A stretch of 64,000 nt of DNA from CAWGYQ01 sp963817395 (GTDB lineage Bacteria > Acidobacteriota > Vicinamibacteria > Vicinamibacterales > CAVPJW01): assembly GCA_963817395.1 (NCBI GenBank), contig CAWFOC010000012.1, forward strand, positions 124,001 to 188,000, in the 5' to 3' direction. A program made the position numbers and the translations under genes. A model generated the notes under the pieces. That model was not told where the DNA came from. It was given only the letters and a program-made list of their open reading frames with translations, and did no database searches. Position 1 is the first letter of the stretch, and every line of letters starts with the position of its first letter. Below, in pieces: positions 63,635-64,000 of the stretch.

Positions 63635-64000
63635 CTCCCTCACTCGCCAGCACGCGCGCAAACGCCGCCGCGCGCTCCCTGCACCCGACGACAGGCGGCA
63701 GACCATTCGACACCAGCAACTCCGCGCCTCGATCGATCGCGGGCACGGCGAGATCGAGCTCGGGCCCCTCGACCGCTCCGGTGAGTGCGACGCGAATGGG
63801 ATGAAACAGCGCCCGCGCCTTCAGCCCGGTCTGCTGCCGGACAGCCGCCGCCACCGCGCGGAAGCGCTCGCGATCGAGCCGCGGCGCCGACGCCAGCTCA
63901 CGGGCCAGCGCGTCGATCACGGTGCGGCTGCCCGTCTCGCGCACGTCTTCGGCGCCCGGGAGCGCAAGCGTCTGCTCGGGATCGTACTCGAACAGGAATC
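63627..64000 (-). CDS. gltX: glutamate--tRNA ligase, 3' part only
   Basis: The last 123 or so codons are inside the window: FLFEYDPEQTLALPGAEDVR at the edge, then ERFRAVAAAVRQQTGLKARA and the diagnostic LFHPIRVALTGAVEGPELDL, followed by AAAFARVLASEGDV. This is the anticodon-binding helical end of class I glutamyl-tRNA synthetase. The rest lies beyond position 64000. It overlaps rlmB by eight bases. Confidence 0.88.
   Translation of the reverse strand, partial: FLFEYDPEQTLALPGAEDVRETGSRTVIDALARELASAPRLDRERFRAVAAAVRQQTGLKARALFHPIRVALTGAVEGPELDLAVPAIDRGAELLVSNGLPPVVGCRERAAAFARVLASEGDV

Overview
The window reads as a chromosomal piece of a high-GC soil bacterium, most likely Acidobacteriota and possibly a Vicinamibacteria-like lineage (inference). 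The grounds are tandem Ser/Thr kinases fused to TolB-type PD40 propellers, secreted M28 peptidases and amidohydrolases, a PQQ dehydrogenase, many cupin, SnoaL and DinB singletons, and an RpoB with an eight-cysteine zinc-ribbon insert. Almost every gene lies on the minus strand.

Layout. 1-5.2 kb: two tandem kinase-PD40 genes joined by a chimeric junction. 5.3-5.95 kb: a VapBC-type toxin-antitoxin pair with direct repeats over its start. 6-20 kb: mixed metabolic and housekeeping genes (MmcQ/YjbR, PEP mutase family, DinB, MBL hydrolase, D-aminoacylase, DUF5996, GNAT, PQQ dehydrogenase, Nudix, M28 peptidase), including an AhpD-like gene at 13.5-14.2 kb whose second redox-motif codon is an in-frame TGA followed by a hairpin with a GGTC loop, a selenoprotein candidate. 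20.3-22.3 kb (+): a membrane anchor protein and a polytopic glycosyltransferase-like protein. 22.4-34.6 kb: nitronate monooxygenase, amidohydrolase, SDR, racemase, alpha-carbonic anhydrase, beta-lactamase-fold hydrolase. 34.7-36.2 kb: a polysaccharide flippase. 36.3-48.1 kb: many small one- or two-gene units, several gene stubs, and a DinB gene bracketed by two related attC-like imperfect palindromes. 48.1-48.6 kb: a gene-free stretch with a nested hairpin and an intrinsic terminator. 48.6-64 kb: the transcription/translation locus gltX-rlmB-tRNA-Thr-tRNA-Tyr-tRNA-Gly-tRNA-Thr-tuf-rpmG-tRNA-Trp-secE-nusG-rplK-rplA-rplJ-rplL-rpoB-rpoC, ending at the terminator.

Sequence quality. Many genes need one or more single-base frame corrections to match their families. 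One correction falls in the essential rpoC gene at about 50832, so most such breaks are probably consensus indels rather than real mutations. The TGA in the AhpD-like gene is different: the frame is unbroken on both sides and only the catalytic cysteine codon is changed. The chimeric kinase junction and the truncated gene stubs are also not explained by single-base indels.

The right third is one coordinated gene-expression block, with a good sigma70-type promoter just upstream of the tRNA cluster. The rest is a patchwork of short, independent accessory genes with signs of cassette insertion, duplication and decay.
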